Source: Anaerolineae bacterium
GTDB lineage: Bacteria; Chloroflexota; Anaerolineae; Aggregatilineales; Phototrophicaceae
DNA length: 64,000 nucleotides
Direction: 5' to 3'
Assembly (NCBI GenBank): GCA_013360465.1
Contig: JABWBO010000007.1
Location: forward strand, 186,001-250,000
Positions 52,394 to 61,402 of the stretch are shown here, in pieces (position 1 is the first letter of the stretch; each line of letters opens with the position of its first letter). The position numbers and the translations under genes were made by a program. The notes under the pieces are model-generated. The model saw only the letters and a program-made list of their open reading frames with translations. It ran no database searches and had not been told where the DNA came from.

Positions 52394-54319
52394 ATGTGGC
52401 GCTATATGTATCCCGGCGGCGAAGATGACAGGAAACCGGTAATCACCTGGGCGCTGGTCAGGCGCGTATTCGGCTACGCGACGCCCTACCGCACCCAGAT
52501 CATCCTGTCGCTGCTGCTGATCCTGTTGTCGTCGGGGTTGGGACTGCTGACTCCGCTGATCTTCCGCGATCTGATCGACTATACCCTCCCTAACGGTCTG
52601 GTGGAACGGCTCAACCTGCTGGCGCTGACTCTGGTCCTCCTGCCGGTGCTGACCAGCATCATCGGCATCGCCAATCGGCGGCTGAACGCCAGCGTAGGGG
52701 AAGGCGTGATCTATGATCTGCGCCGCCACCTGTATGGACACCTCCAGCACATGTCGCTGCGCTTCTTCACCAACACGCGCTCCGGTGAGCTGATCAGCCG
52801 GCTCAACAACGATGTGGTCAACGCCCAGAGCGCGATCAGCGACACGATTGTCGGAATCGTCACCAACTTCGTACAGCTTGTCGCCACGCTTGGCGTTATG
52901 CTCTCACTGGACTGGCGGCTGACGCTCCTGGGTTTGATGGTCTTCCCGATATTCTTCCTTATCGGTCGGGCGATGGGCAACCGGCTGCGAGTCATCGCCC
53001 GTGAAGCGATGGACATCAACGCAGAGATGAACGCGATGGTGACCGAGACGCTCAATATCAGCGGCGCGCTGCTGGTCAAGCTGTTCGGTCGGCGCGATAT
53101 GGAGGTCACCCGTTTCGAAGATCGTGCGGGGCGCGTGCGCGACATCGGCGTGCGCCGCGCCGTACTGGGCAGCCGGTTCTGGGCGCTGATCGGGTTGACG
53201 GGTGTGGTCGGAACCGCCCTGGTCTACTGGGTCGGCGGACATCTCGTGCTGGGCGGCGTCTTCACCGTCGGCACTATCGTCGCCTTCGCCACCTACCTGG
53301 GTCAGCTTTACGGTCCGCTGGAATACCTGATCAACGCGCCGGTCAGTTTCAGCACCTCGATGGTCAGCTTTGAGCGCGTCTTCGAGATCCTCGATCTTCC
53401 TGTGGAGATCGCCGAAAAGGCGAACGCCACCCGCCTCGACGAGGTGCGCGGCGCGATCACCTTCGAACAGGTCACCTTCCGCTATCCCTCTTCCAGCGAC
53501 GGGCTGTTGGGTGAGGTACGGCGCTACGGCAAGACCGATAATGTCCGGGCGGTGCTGTCCGGCGGCAAGGCGGCGCTCGACATGGGAGCGCCCGACGCTG
53601 CCGCAGTGACGCAGGCGCGCGAACACGCGCTGGAAGATCTGTCTTTCCGTATCGAGCCGGGGCAGCTTGCAGCGCTGGTCGGACCGAGCGGCGCGGGCAA
53701 GACAACCCTCACCTACCTCGTCCCCCGTCTGTATGATCCGAGCAGTGGACGCATCCTGCTCGACGGGCATGATCTGCGCGACCTGCGTCTGGATTCGCTG
53801 ACCGATCAGGTCGGCATGGTGACGCAGGAGACCTATCTGTTCCACGACACTATCCTGACCAACCTGCTCTACGCCAAGCCGGCGGCGACGGCGGCGCAGG
53901 TGCAGGCGGCGGCCAGGGCGGCGAATATCCATGACTTCATCATGGGGCTGCCCGATGGATACAACACCATCGTCGGCGAACGCGGCTACCGGCTGAGCGG
54001 CGGCGAAAAACAGCGGCTCGCCATCGCCCGCGTTATCCTCAAAGACCCGCGCGTGTTGGTCCTGGACGAGGCGACCAGCCACCTAGACAGTCAATCTGAA
54101 GCGCTGATCCAGGACGCGTTAGAGAAGATCATGCAGAACCGCACCAGCATCGTCATCGCGCATCGGCTCAGCACGATTCTGGCGGCAGATCAGATTTTCG
54201 TGGTGGATCGCGGGCAAATCGTCGAACGGGGCACGCATGACACACTACTGGCGCAGGCGGGATTGTACGCTCAGCTCTATGACACTCAGTTCAGGGCGCA
54301 GCGCGAACTGAAGATGTGA
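52394..54319 (+). CDS. ABC exporter half-transporter with NBD insertion
   Basis: 641 aa. Membrane domain (about 33-320, six segments) fused to an ATPase domain: A-loop Tyr in FRYPS (364), Walker A GPSGAGKT (430-437), signature LSGGEKQR (534-541), Walker B VLVLDEATS (from 555) and switch His at 590. About 45 residues (367-411, with VRRYGKTDNVRAVLSGGKAA) separate the A-loop from the strand before Walker A, where most exporters have only a few residues. Works as a dimer for lipid, drug or peptide export; substrate unknown. ATG 52394 preferred over a GTG at 52385. Confidence 0.9.
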   Translation: MWRYMYPGGEDDRKPVITWALVRRVFGYATPYRTQIILSLLLILLSSGLGLLTPLIFRDLIDYTLPNGLVERLNLLALTLVLLPVLTSIIGIANRRLNASVGEGVIYDLRRHLYGHLQHMSLRFFTNTRSGELISRLNNDVVNAQSAISDTIVGIVTNFVQLVATLGVMLSLDWRLTLLGLMVFPIFFLIGRAMGNRLRVIAREAMDINAEMNAMVTETLNISGALLVKLFGRRDMEVTRFEDRAGRVRDIGVRRAVLGSRFWALIGLTGVVGTALVYWVGGHLVLGGVFTVGTIVAFATYLGQLYGPLEYLINAPVSFSTSMVSFERVFEILDLPVEIAEKANATRLDEVRGAITFEQVTFRYPSSSDGLLGEVRRYGKTDNVRAVLSGGKAALDMGAPDAAAVTQAREHALEDLSFRIEPGQLAALVGPSGAGKTTLTYLVPRLYDPSSGRILLDGHDLRDLRLDSLTDQVGMVTQETYLFHDTILTNLLYAKPAATAAQVQAAARAANIHDFIMGLPDGYNTIVGERGYRLSGGEKQRLAIARVILKDPRVLVLDEATSHLDSQSEALIQDALEKIMQNRTSIVIAHRLSTILAADQIFVVDRGQIVERGTHDTLLAQAGLYAQLYDTQFRAQRELKM

Positions 54320-54342
54320 TCCTGGCGCATCCGCCGCTTCCA

Positions 54343-54369
54343 CCCCTCAGCCCAGACAGGGCTGAGGGG
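54343..54369. terminator. 11-bp perfect hairpin between convergent genes
   Basis: CCCCTCAGCCC (54343-54353) pairs with GGGCTGAGGGG (54359-54369), loop AGACA, between the exporter stop and the MFS stop at 54376. No U-run; usable on both strands. Confidence 0.7.
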
Positions 54370-54375
54370 CAAGCA

Positions 54376-55692
54376 TCACAGCGCACCGCTGGACGCCGGA
54401 GCCGTCTCGCGCGGTGAAGGCTCGGCATAGCGCATGGGGTCGCGCATCAGGATCAACACTACCACCGCCGTAAGGATGCCCGCCGCCGCCGCCGCCATGA
54501 AAGTCGCCTCAAAACCCACAGCATCCGCCAGCCAACCGCCAAGCATCGGCGCAAACAGCGTCGCCGGAGCCACCAGCGTATTCGCCAGCCCGATGTAGTA
54601 CGGACGGTCTTTTTCTGCACCGAAGTCCACGATCATGGCGTTGGCGACTGTCCAGACGCCTCCGTTGGAAAGACCGAACAGGACGAACACCGGAAAGAAC
54701 CAGTTCGCGCTGGTCGCGAGCAGCGCCAGGATGGCGCTCGCCCCTGCCAGCAGTCCGGCGATACCGAACATGACGCGGCGGTTCCAGCGATCTCCCAGCC
54801 AGCCGAACAGCGGGTTGCCAACCGTCGCCGAAAGCAGCAAAACCCCGGTGAGTACCCCAGCCGTCGCCGCGTCCATCTCGAAACGCCTGACCGCGAAAAT
54901 CGTGTAGAAGGCGGAGCCGATGGACGCCGCCTGAATCAACATACGTCCGACGATGAACAGTCGGTAGTTGCCGTCCTGGCGCAGGATCGCCACAAGGTGC
55001 TGGCGAAAGGCTGCCCCTTGCAGGCTCACTTCGCTCTTTGGCTCGGTCGCGGGTTCGCGAGTCATGGCAATGAAGCAGAACGACACGAACATCAGCACGC
55101 CGGCGATCAGGAAATTGACGGCAAAGCCTTCGCTCGATCCTCCTGATGCTGCAAGGATCACGCCGGCAGCGAGCGCCGCGCCGCTGCTGAGCAGGTTGGC
55201 GGCTGCCGACTGCGACCCGTAGAACGTGCCGCGCTGGTTGGGGGGGATGATCTTGGCGACCATGCTCTGCCAGGCGGTCGCCGCGAACCCACCGCCGAAT
55301 GCCTGAATCCCGGCGAGCAGGAAGGTCAGCGCCAGCGTCAGATCGCGCCCCAGCGTCGGCGAAAACAGCGCTACCAGCGCCAGCCCCAGAAAGGGCCAGC
55401 GCTCATGGACCGTCAGGCGGATCACCATCGGCTTGAAGCGCCGCATCCGCGAGACATGGCTCGCCGTCAAAATCTGCGGGAGCTGCCAGCCGATCAGATG
55501 GATCGAGGCGATCATCCCGATGAGCAGTTTGGAATCAGTCAGGGTGTTCACGAACAGCGGGATGACCGTAACAAACGAGGCAAAGCCCAGCGCCATGCCA
55601 AAGAAACCGCCGTCCGTGACGTTGACGACGAAATTGAAGCGAACGTTCTTCCTGATCTCGCTCAGCACAGTCGATACTGCCTCATACGTCAC
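54376..55692 (-). CDS. MFS transporter
   Basis: 438 aa, about 12 membrane segments. SHVSRMRRFKPMVIRLTVHE resembles the loop 2-3 motif, GQ-type QRGTFYGSQSAAANLLSSGA appears mid-protein and GWLGDRWNRRVMFGIAGLLA is the second-half motif A. Substrate unknown. The start at 55692 is a GTG; no better ATG is in frame nearby. An extended -10 promoter is upstream. Confidence 0.82.
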   Translation of the reverse strand: MTYEAVSTVLSEIRKNVRFNFVVNVTDGGFFGMALGFASFVTVIPLFVNTLTDSKLLIGMIASIHLIGWQLPQILTASHVSRMRRFKPMVIRLTVHERWPFLGLALVALFSPTLGRDLTLALTFLLAGIQAFGGGFAATAWQSMVAKIIPPNQRGTFYGSQSAAANLLSSGAALAAGVILAASGGSSEGFAVNFLIAGVLMFVSFCFIAMTREPATEPKSEVSLQGAAFRQHLVAILRQDGNYRLFIVGRMLIQAASIGSAFYTIFAVRRFEMDAATAGVLTGVLLLSATVGNPLFGWLGDRWNRRVMFGIAGLLAGASAILALLATSANWFFPVFVLFGLSNGGVWTVANAMIVDFGAEKDRPYYIGLANTLVAPATLFAPMLGGWLADAVGFEATFMAAAAAGILTAVVVLILMRDPMRYAEPSPRETAPASSGAL

Positions 55693-55721
55693 ATTACAGT
55701 CTGAGTTGCCATATCCCGCTC

Positions 55722-55730
55722 ATTCTAGCA
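55722..55730 (-). promoter_or_regulatory. Extended -10 promoter of the MFS gene at 54376
   Basis: Minus strand TGCTAGAAT: TAGAAT (55722-55727) with a TGn extension, 30 bp before the GTG start. Confidence 0.5.
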
Positions 55731-55791
55731 TGTGCCGGCGAAGCGCGTATAGAGCCGCGAAAAGGTTTACACAGACCGTTAATGCAGCGAA

Positions 55792-56538
55792 TCAGGGGGC
55801 GCTTGGCTCTGCCGTCTTCTCGATGACCAGCATATGCGACAAGCCGAAGATGTTCAGCGGCGTACCTTCGATTCCCTGCCAGAAGCGGCGCAGCAGCCGT
55901 CCGGCTGCGCCGAGGCGGTTGATGAGGTTATCGAAGCCGCCGTAAATACGCCGATGAGCGACCACTTTCACCGGTTGATCGCGGAACAGCGTCAGCAGCC
56001 CACGTCTGGTATAGGCGCGCACATGCGGTGCCAGGCGGTTGCGCAGAGGGTCTGGCAGATAGTTGATGAACGGGGTGTTGCCGAAATGATATACCCCTCG
56101 CCAGTAGTGCCCGTGTGTCTCGAAGAAATACCATCGATTCGGGACGAAGATCACTGCCCTGCCGCCCGGCTTGAGTACGCGCACGATTTCGCGCGCCGAA
56201 AGCCGATCGTCGGCGACGTGTTCCAGGGTCTCATGAGACAGCACCGCGTCGAAATAGTTCGAGACATACGGCAGGTTTTCGTTGGCGGCGACCGTGACAT
56301 GCGGCGTCACTTCGGCAGCTTCGAGCGCCCGCAAAAACTCATATTCGATGCCGACCACATCGGGCGAGAAGCGTTCGCGAAACTGCCGGGTATACATGCC
56401 GACGCCGCAGCCGGCGTCAAGGATACGCGCGCCCTCCAGGCGCACGAACCGCGCGATCATCTGCAAACGGCGTTCCTGCCCGGCGCGCCAGACGTAGCTA
56501 GGCTCACCCCGTAGGGAAGCCAGATCAGAATGGGTCAT
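55792..56538 (-). CDS. Class I SAM-dependent methyltransferase
   Basis: 248 aa. Motif I ARILDAGCGVGMYTRQF, acidic VVGIEYEFLRALEAA, DAVLSHETLEHVADDRLSA and VLKPGGRAVIFVPNRWYFFE are the usual methyltransferase_11 succession. The C-terminal hundred residues include RRGLLTLFRDQPVKVVAHRRI and a basic tail. Begins 12 bases after the histidine kinase stop on the same strand, so probably co-transcribed. Acceptor unknown. Confidence 0.82.
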   Translation of the reverse strand: MTHSDLASLRGEPSYVWRAGQERRLQMIARFVRLEGARILDAGCGVGMYTRQFRERFSPDVVGIEYEFLRALEAAEVTPHVTVAANENLPYVSNYFDAVLSHETLEHVADDRLSAREIVRVLKPGGRAVIFVPNRWYFFETHGHYWRGVYHFGNTPFINYLPDPLRNRLAPHVRAYTRRGLLTLFRDQPVKVVAHRRIYGGFDNLINRLGAAGRLLRRFWQGIEGTPLNIFGLSHMLVIEKTAEPSAP

Positions 56539-56550
56539 AGCTCTCCGGCA

Positions 56551-58452
56551 TTAGAAATAGAAGTCGTCTTCGCCCTGGCGATCCAGATGGCGGTCCAGCG
56601 TCGCCCGTTCGACGCGCTGCGCCGCCGCGCGCGCCAGTTTGGTGCGCGGCTGCTTGAAGGCGTTCAGCTGCATGGCTTCAGGCGCTTTAAGGGGCACGAT
56701 CAGCGTAATGACTGCGCCGCGCCCGCGCACACTGTCAATACTGATGGTCCCATCGAGCAGTTCCGCCCGTTCACGCATATTGACCATGCCCAGGCTGCCG
56801 CGCTTGTCGTAACCCGCCTGCGTTTCCTCGACATTGAAGCCAACGCCGTTATCGGCGATCTGGATGATGGCAGCATCATCCTGCCGGCGGGCGCTGATGC
56901 TGATCATCTTCGCCTGGGCATGCTTACGCGCGTTGTTCACCGCCTCTTCGACGACGTAGAAGATCGTCCCCTGCTGGTGCTGGTCCAGGAAATCTTCGAC
57001 ATCGCCTTCAATGCGAACACTCACCGCCTGTTTGTGCATCTCGTAGAGTTTTTCGGCGAGCTGATTGAAGGCGGCAGAGAGTCCCTGCGTTTCCAGGACG
57101 AGGGGGCGCAGCGTGAACAACATGTGGCGAATCTCTTTGGTTGTCTTGCGCGCCAGCTCTTCGACCTTCTTGAGTTCTTCCGGCACTTCTTTGGGCGATT
57201 TCTGATAGAGCTTCTGAATATAACTCATCCGCATCGCTATCGCCGCCACGCCCTGAGTCGGTCCGTCATGCAGGTCGCGCGCCAGTTTCTTACGCGCTTC
57301 CTCGTCGGCATCGATGATCCGCTCTTTTTCGGACAGCAGGTTGGAGTAGAGGACGGCGTTTTGCAGGGCAATGGTGGACTGCAAACCGATAGCGTGCAGG
57401 ATTTCCCCCTGGTCGGTGCTGAAGGCGTTGGGCGTCTCGCTGCCGAAGATGATCACGCCAAACGTGTCGAATCCCGCCCGCAGCGGGATGCACAGCAGCG
57501 ACTTGCAGTACTGGAACGCCACCAGGAATTGCAGCTCCGGGTCTTCGTGCGATGCCGAGCCGATCACCGGCGAGGCGGTTTTTAACGCCTGACCCACAAC
57601 ACCGGCTTTGCCCGCCAGCGCCCGCAGTTCATCGGAACGGGTGTAGCGGCGCGCCGAGACGACGTGCAGCTGCCCATCATCGACATGATACAGGTAGATG
57701 GCGGCGATCAAGCTGGAGGCTTCCATATCCGGCAGGCGCAGGGCGAGCCGTCCCGCTTCCAGCGTCGCGTCCAGCACCTTCTTGTAGTTAAGGGTGGCGC
57801 TGAGGGTGAAGGTCAGTTCCGAAAGGGCGTTCGCTCGCTCGCGGGTGTCGGTCAGATGAGTCTGTTTCTCCTCGGCAAGCTGGCTGACCTGGCGCGTCAG
57901 CGAACCGACGGTTCGATCCAGAAAGTAGGCGACGATGGTGGCGCTGACGCCCAGAGCGCCGAGTACCAACAGCGCCGAGCTGTTATCGACCCATCCTGTC
58001 GGCGTTGATGCGATCAGGACGAGCGCGCCGGCAGCGGCGATGACTGCCCCCTGGTAAACCGTCCAGCGCGACCACGAACGCAGCAGGTTTAGGAACATCA
58101 CCGCGCTGCAGGCGACCAGCACCAGCGTGGGATTGCCGCGCGCCACAATGCCGAACAGCGCCACGATGACCACATCGCCGAGGATCGAAACGAAGGGGAG
58201 CGCCGGCTGCCAGCTGCGCGCCGAACCCAGCGGGATGACCGCCAGGTTCGCCACCGCGCCCAGGATTCCGGCAAGCAGCACGCTGTTGGTTTCGACTCCG
58301 TCGATGTCGCCGCGGAGGGCGAAAAGCGCGGCGATCAACCCCGCCAGCAAGAGCATGCGGGCGTAAAAGATCGACCAGAACGAAACCGGCGTCTCATCTT
58401 GGCGTCGAGTCGGCGGCACGGCGCGTTCGCGTGTTTTCACGGTTGAGGACAA
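56551..58452 (-). CDS. Membrane sensor histidine kinase, HisKA_3 type with GAF domain
   Basis: 633 aa. Five or six membrane segments (about 27-175), a coiled-coil (185-215), GAF domain (about 220-370, with GVVGQALKTASPVIGSA and SLLCIPLRAGFDTFGVIIFG), HisKA_3 dimerisation helix with H395 (ARDLHDGPTQGVAA) and HATPase_c (N506/N507 in EEAVNNARKHA, DNGVGF 534-539, GSLGMVNMRERA). NarX/LiaS class, which normally phosphorylates a LuxR-type regulator; none is adjacent. A promoter lies at 58514-58543. Confidence 0.9.
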   Translation of the reverse strand: MSSTVKTRERAVPPTRRQDETPVSFWSIFYARMLLLAGLIAALFALRGDIDGVETNSVLLAGILGAVANLAVIPLGSARSWQPALPFVSILGDVVIVALFGIVARGNPTLVLVACSAVMFLNLLRSWSRWTVYQGAVIAAAGALVLIASTPTGWVDNSSALLVLGALGVSATIVAYFLDRTVGSLTRQVSQLAEEKQTHLTDTRERANALSELTFTLSATLNYKKVLDATLEAGRLALRLPDMEASSLIAAIYLYHVDDGQLHVVSARRYTRSDELRALAGKAGVVGQALKTASPVIGSASHEDPELQFLVAFQYCKSLLCIPLRAGFDTFGVIIFGSETPNAFSTDQGEILHAIGLQSTIALQNAVLYSNLLSEKERIIDADEEARKKLARDLHDGPTQGVAAIAMRMSYIQKLYQKSPKEVPEELKKVEELARKTTKEIRHMLFTLRPLVLETQGLSAAFNQLAEKLYEMHKQAVSVRIEGDVEDFLDQHQQGTIFYVVEEAVNNARKHAQAKMISISARRQDDAAIIQIADNGVGFNVEETQAGYDKRGSLGMVNMRERAELLDGTISIDSVRGRGAVITLIVPLKAPEAMQLNAFKQPRTKLARAAAQRVERATLDRHLDRQGEDDFYF

Positions 58453-58513
58453 CTGGATAACCCGCTCATCTCAGGATCGGGAGATAACGAACAGCGTGAC
58501 CTGTCTGATACGG

Positions 58514-58543
58514 ATTATATGCCGAACCCAAAGAGCGGGGCAA
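58514..58543 (-). promoter_or_regulatory. Promoter of the histidine kinase gene
   Basis: Minus-strand TTGCCC (58538-58543), 18-bp spacer, perfect TATAAT (58514-58519), about 60 bp before the start codon. Confidence 0.55.
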
Positions 58544-58577
58544 TTGAGAATGCCAGGTACTCCGTGAATTCGGCATG

Positions 58578-58597
58578 AAAATGGCGATCACATCGCC
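58578..58597 (-). terminator. Terminator of the potABC-like operon
   Basis: Directly after the potC-like stop: GGCGAT-GTG-ATCGCC (58597-58583) followed by ATTTTC. Short stem but correctly placed with a U-rich tail. Confidence 0.6.
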
Positions 58598-59404
58598 CTA
58601 TGTCTCGCCCGACTCGCGCGTGAATCGATACGCCAGGAGGATCGGGACGAGCGTCGTGGCGACGACGAACAGCGCGGCGACGTTGGTCACCGGGCGGTCG
58701 CGCGGTCGCTGAAGCTGGCTGAAAATCCAGATCGGCAGGGTCTGCTGCTGCCCAGCGGTGAAAGTCGTAACAATGACCTCATCAAACGACAGGGCGAACG
58801 ACAGCATACCGCCGGCGAGGAGTGCTGTAGCGATGTTAGGCAGGATGACATAGCGAAACGTCTGCCAGATCGATGCGCCCAAATCCATCGATGCCTCGAC
58901 CTGCGAGTAATTGGTCCGCCGCAGCCGGGCGACGACGTTGTTGTAGACCGTGACCACGCAGAACGTGGCATGACCGATGACGATGGTCCAGAAGCTGAAG
59001 TTCAGCCCTGAAATGTTGAGCGCGGAGCGCAGGGCGATGCCGGTGACGATGCCGGGCAGCGCGATGGGCAGGATGATCATCAGCGATATGGCGTCGCGCC
59101 CGAAGAATTTACTGCGGTAGATCGCCAGCGCCGCCAGCGTCCCCAGGACGACAGCGATCATGGTGGAGACCAGCGCGACGACCAGCGACAAGCCGAGCGC
59201 GTTCCAGAAATCGCTCCGCTTGAGCAGCACGCCGAACCAGTCGAAGGTCAGCCCCGGCGGCGGGAAGGTATACGCCGCCTCCTCGGTGTTGAAAGCATAG
59301 AGGAAGATCAGCAGGATCGGAAAATGGAGGAAGATCAGCACCGCCGTCGAAGCAGCGCGCAGCCCGATTCCGGCGCGGTTGACGAAACTGGCATCAGAGC
59401 GCAT
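58598..59404 (-). CDS. Polyamine-type ABC transporter permease (PotC/YdcV-like)
   Basis: 268 aa with six membrane segments, from the ATG at 59404 (overlapping the PotB-like stop by 11 bp). [20 protein letters not shown]-type N-terminal loop and [26 protein letters not shown], the EAA loop that docks on the ATPase. Matches the PotC/YdcV group of importers for spermidine, putrescine or similar compounds. Last gene of the operon. Confidence 0.88.
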   Translation of the reverse strand: MRSDASFVNRAGIGLRAASTAVLIFLHFPILLIFLYAFNTEEAAYTFPPPGLTFDWFGVLLKRSDFWNALGLSLVVALVSTMIAVVLGTLAALAIYRSKFFGRDAISLMIILPIALPGIVTGIALRSALNISGLNFSFWTIVIGHATFCVVTVYNNVVARLRRTNYSQVEASMDLGASIWQTFRYVILPNIATALLAGGMLSFALSFDEVIVTTFTAGQQQTLPIWIFSQLQRPRDRPVTNVAALFVVATTLVPILLAYRFTRESGET

Positions 59405-60338
59405 CGAACGCCCCCAACCACCGCGCGCCAAGGAGGTACACCCCCATGACCAGAATCGGCACAACCGTCATGGCGGCGGCGAGCGGGATATTGCCCGCCG
59501 TCCCCTGCTGCACCAGCACCGCCTGACCGATGAAATAGCTGGAATTGCCGAAAACCCCAGGGATGATATAGTCGCCCAGCGTCAGCGAAAACGTGAAGAT
59601 TGACCCGGCGACCACGCCCGGAAACGCCAGCGGGAGGATGATCCTGCGGAAGGTATAGCCTGGGCGCGCGCCCAGGTCGCCCGACGCCTCGATCACCGAT
59701 TTGGGCACGCGTTCCAGCGCCGCGTTGATCGGCAGGATCATGTAGGGCAGCCAGATATACACGAAGACCAGATAGACGCCGACGATGGAAAAGGACAGGG
59801 ACGGGCCGCCGATGCCGGGGATCGACAGAACAGCGTCCAGGACGCCGGTCAGTCCCAGGGCGTTCGCCAGCCAGCCGATGATCCCCTCCTGGGCGAGGAT
59901 CAGCTTCCAGGCGTAAATGCGCACCAGGTAGCTCGACCAGAGGGGCAGCATGACGCCAAGATAAAGCAGCGCCTTGGTTCGTCCTGAAGCGAAGCGCGCC
60001 ATGAAATATGCCAGCGGGAAGGCGAGCAGCGCGCAGGTGAGCGTCACCGACGCCGCCATGAGGATCGTCCGCAGGAAGATGTCGATATTCTGCTGGAGCA
60101 GCAGTTCCTGGTACGTCCGCAGCGTGAACTCACGGACGATCCGCCCGGTGAAACCGTCCAGGTAGAAGAACCCCTGCGCCAGCATCGCCGTCAGCGAGCC
60201 GAGATAGATCACGCCGATCCACAGCAGGATCGGCAGCAGCAGCGCGATGATCGAAAGGAAGGGGTAGCGATACAGAACGACCGAGACGCCGTGCAGGAAA
60301 CTCCGACGCTCAGGCAGAGGCGGCGCGGCGCTGGTCAT
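59394..60338 (-). CDS. Polyamine-type ABC transporter permease (PotB/YdcU-like)
   Basis: 314 aa with six membrane segments. [24 protein letters not shown] is the EAA loop, and [20 protein letters not shown] is characteristic of PotB/PotH-type permeases. Forms the membrane channel with the PotC-like protein. The start overlaps the PotA-like stop by ATGA. Confidence 0.88.
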   Translation of the reverse strand: MTSAAPPLPERRSFLHGVSVVLYRYPFLSIIALLLPILLWIGVIYLGSLTAMLAQGFFYLDGFTGRIVREFTLRTYQELLLQQNIDIFLRTILMAASVTLTCALLAFPLAYFMARFASGRTKALLYLGVMLPLWSSYLVRIYAWKLILAQEGIIGWLANALGLTGVLDAVLSIPGIGGPSLSFSIVGVYLVFVYIWLPYMILPINAALERVPKSVIEASGDLGARPGYTFRRIILPLAFPGVVAGSIFTFSLTLGDYIIPGVFGNSSYFIGQAVLVQQGTAGNIPLAAAMTVVPILVMGVYLLGARWLGAFDAL

Positions 60339-61402
60339 ACGCCCGACTCCTCGACGATCTCGGTGCGCTGAAGGGTACGGGTGAAGTCGCGCCGCCAGAT
60401 CAGCTGCACGCGCTTTCCTCGGATGGTCAGCACATCCATCGATGTGGTCTCCAGGTTCTGCTGCATCACCGCCAGGTGGGCGCGCGGCGAGGTCTCCAGT
60501 TCGACCAGATAGCGGGTATACATACCCAGATAGACGACATCCTGCACGGTTCCGTGAACGCTGTAGCTCTCCGCCGGGACCGCTGCATCGGGTGAGGACA
60601 GGTGAATCTTCTCCGGACGGATCGAGAGGGTGGCGGCTTCACCGACGATCTGGCGCGCGACTCCGGCATCGATCACGTTCGACGTGCCGACGAAACCGGC
60701 GACGAACGTCGTCGCCGGACGTTCGTAGACCTCGGCGGGCGACCCGACCTGCTCGATCTGTCCGTGATTGAAGACCGCCAGTCGGTCACTCATGGTCAGC
60801 GCTTCTTCCTGATCATGCGTGACGTAAATGAAGGTGATTCCGACCTGCTGCTGGATGTTCTTCAGTTCGATCTGCATCTGCTGGCGCAGTTTGAGGTCAA
60901 GCGCGCCCAGAGGCTCGTCGAGGAGCAGCACCGACGGGCGATTGACCAGCGCCCGCGCCAGCGCCACCCGCTGGCGCTGACCCCCGGAAAGCTGTGAGGG
61001 CTTGCGATTCTCCATGCCGGAAAGGCGCACCAGTTCCAGCATTTCGCCGACTCGCCTCTCGCGCTCTGCCTTCGGCACTCGCTTGATCATCAGACCGTAG
61101 GCGACGTTTCTGCCCACGGTCATGTGCGGAAAAAGCGCGTAATCCTGAAAGACGGTATTCACGTCGCGGTCGTAGGGCGGCACGCCGCCGACATCCCAGC
61201 CGTGCAGAAGGATCTGCCCGCCGGACGGTCGCTCAAAGCCGGCGATCAGGCGAAGGCAGGTCGTCTTGCCCGACCCCGAAGGACCGAGCATCGAGAAAAA
61301 CTCGCCATCGTAGACATCGAGCGAGACATCATCGACCGCTTTGACTTCGCCGAAGTGGCGGCGCACATTGACCAGACTGACAGCGACCGATTTCCCGTTC
61401 AT
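60335..61402 (-). CDS. Polyamine-type ABC transporter ATP-binding protein (PotA/YdcT-like)
   Basis: 355 aa. Walker A GPSGSGKTTCLRLIAGFE, Q-loop TVFQDYALFPHMTVG, signature LSGGQRQRVALARAL, Walker B VLLLDEPLGALD, H-loop VTHDQEEALTM and a C-terminal TOBE-type domain (about 265-340: LSIRPEKIHLS). Energises the two permeases. The ATG shares one base with the aldehyde dehydrogenase stop (TGATG). Confidence 0.92.
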   Translation of the reverse strand: MNGKSVAVSLVNVRRHFGEVKAVDDVSLDVYDGEFFSMLGPSGSGKTTCLRLIAGFERPSGGQILLHGWDVGGVPPYDRDVNTVFQDYALFPHMTVGRNVAYGLMIKRVPKAERERRVGEMLELVRLSGMENRKPSQLSGGQRQRVALARALVNRPSVLLLDEPLGALDLKLRQQMQIELKNIQQQVGITFIYVTHDQEEALTMSDRLAVFNHGQIEQVGSPAEVYERPATTFVAGFVGTSNVIDAGVARQIVGEAATLSIRPEKIHLSSPDAAVPAESYSVHGTVQDVVYLGMYTRYLVELETSPRAHLAVMQQNLETTSMDVLTIRGKRVQLIWRRDFTRTLQRTEIVEESGV

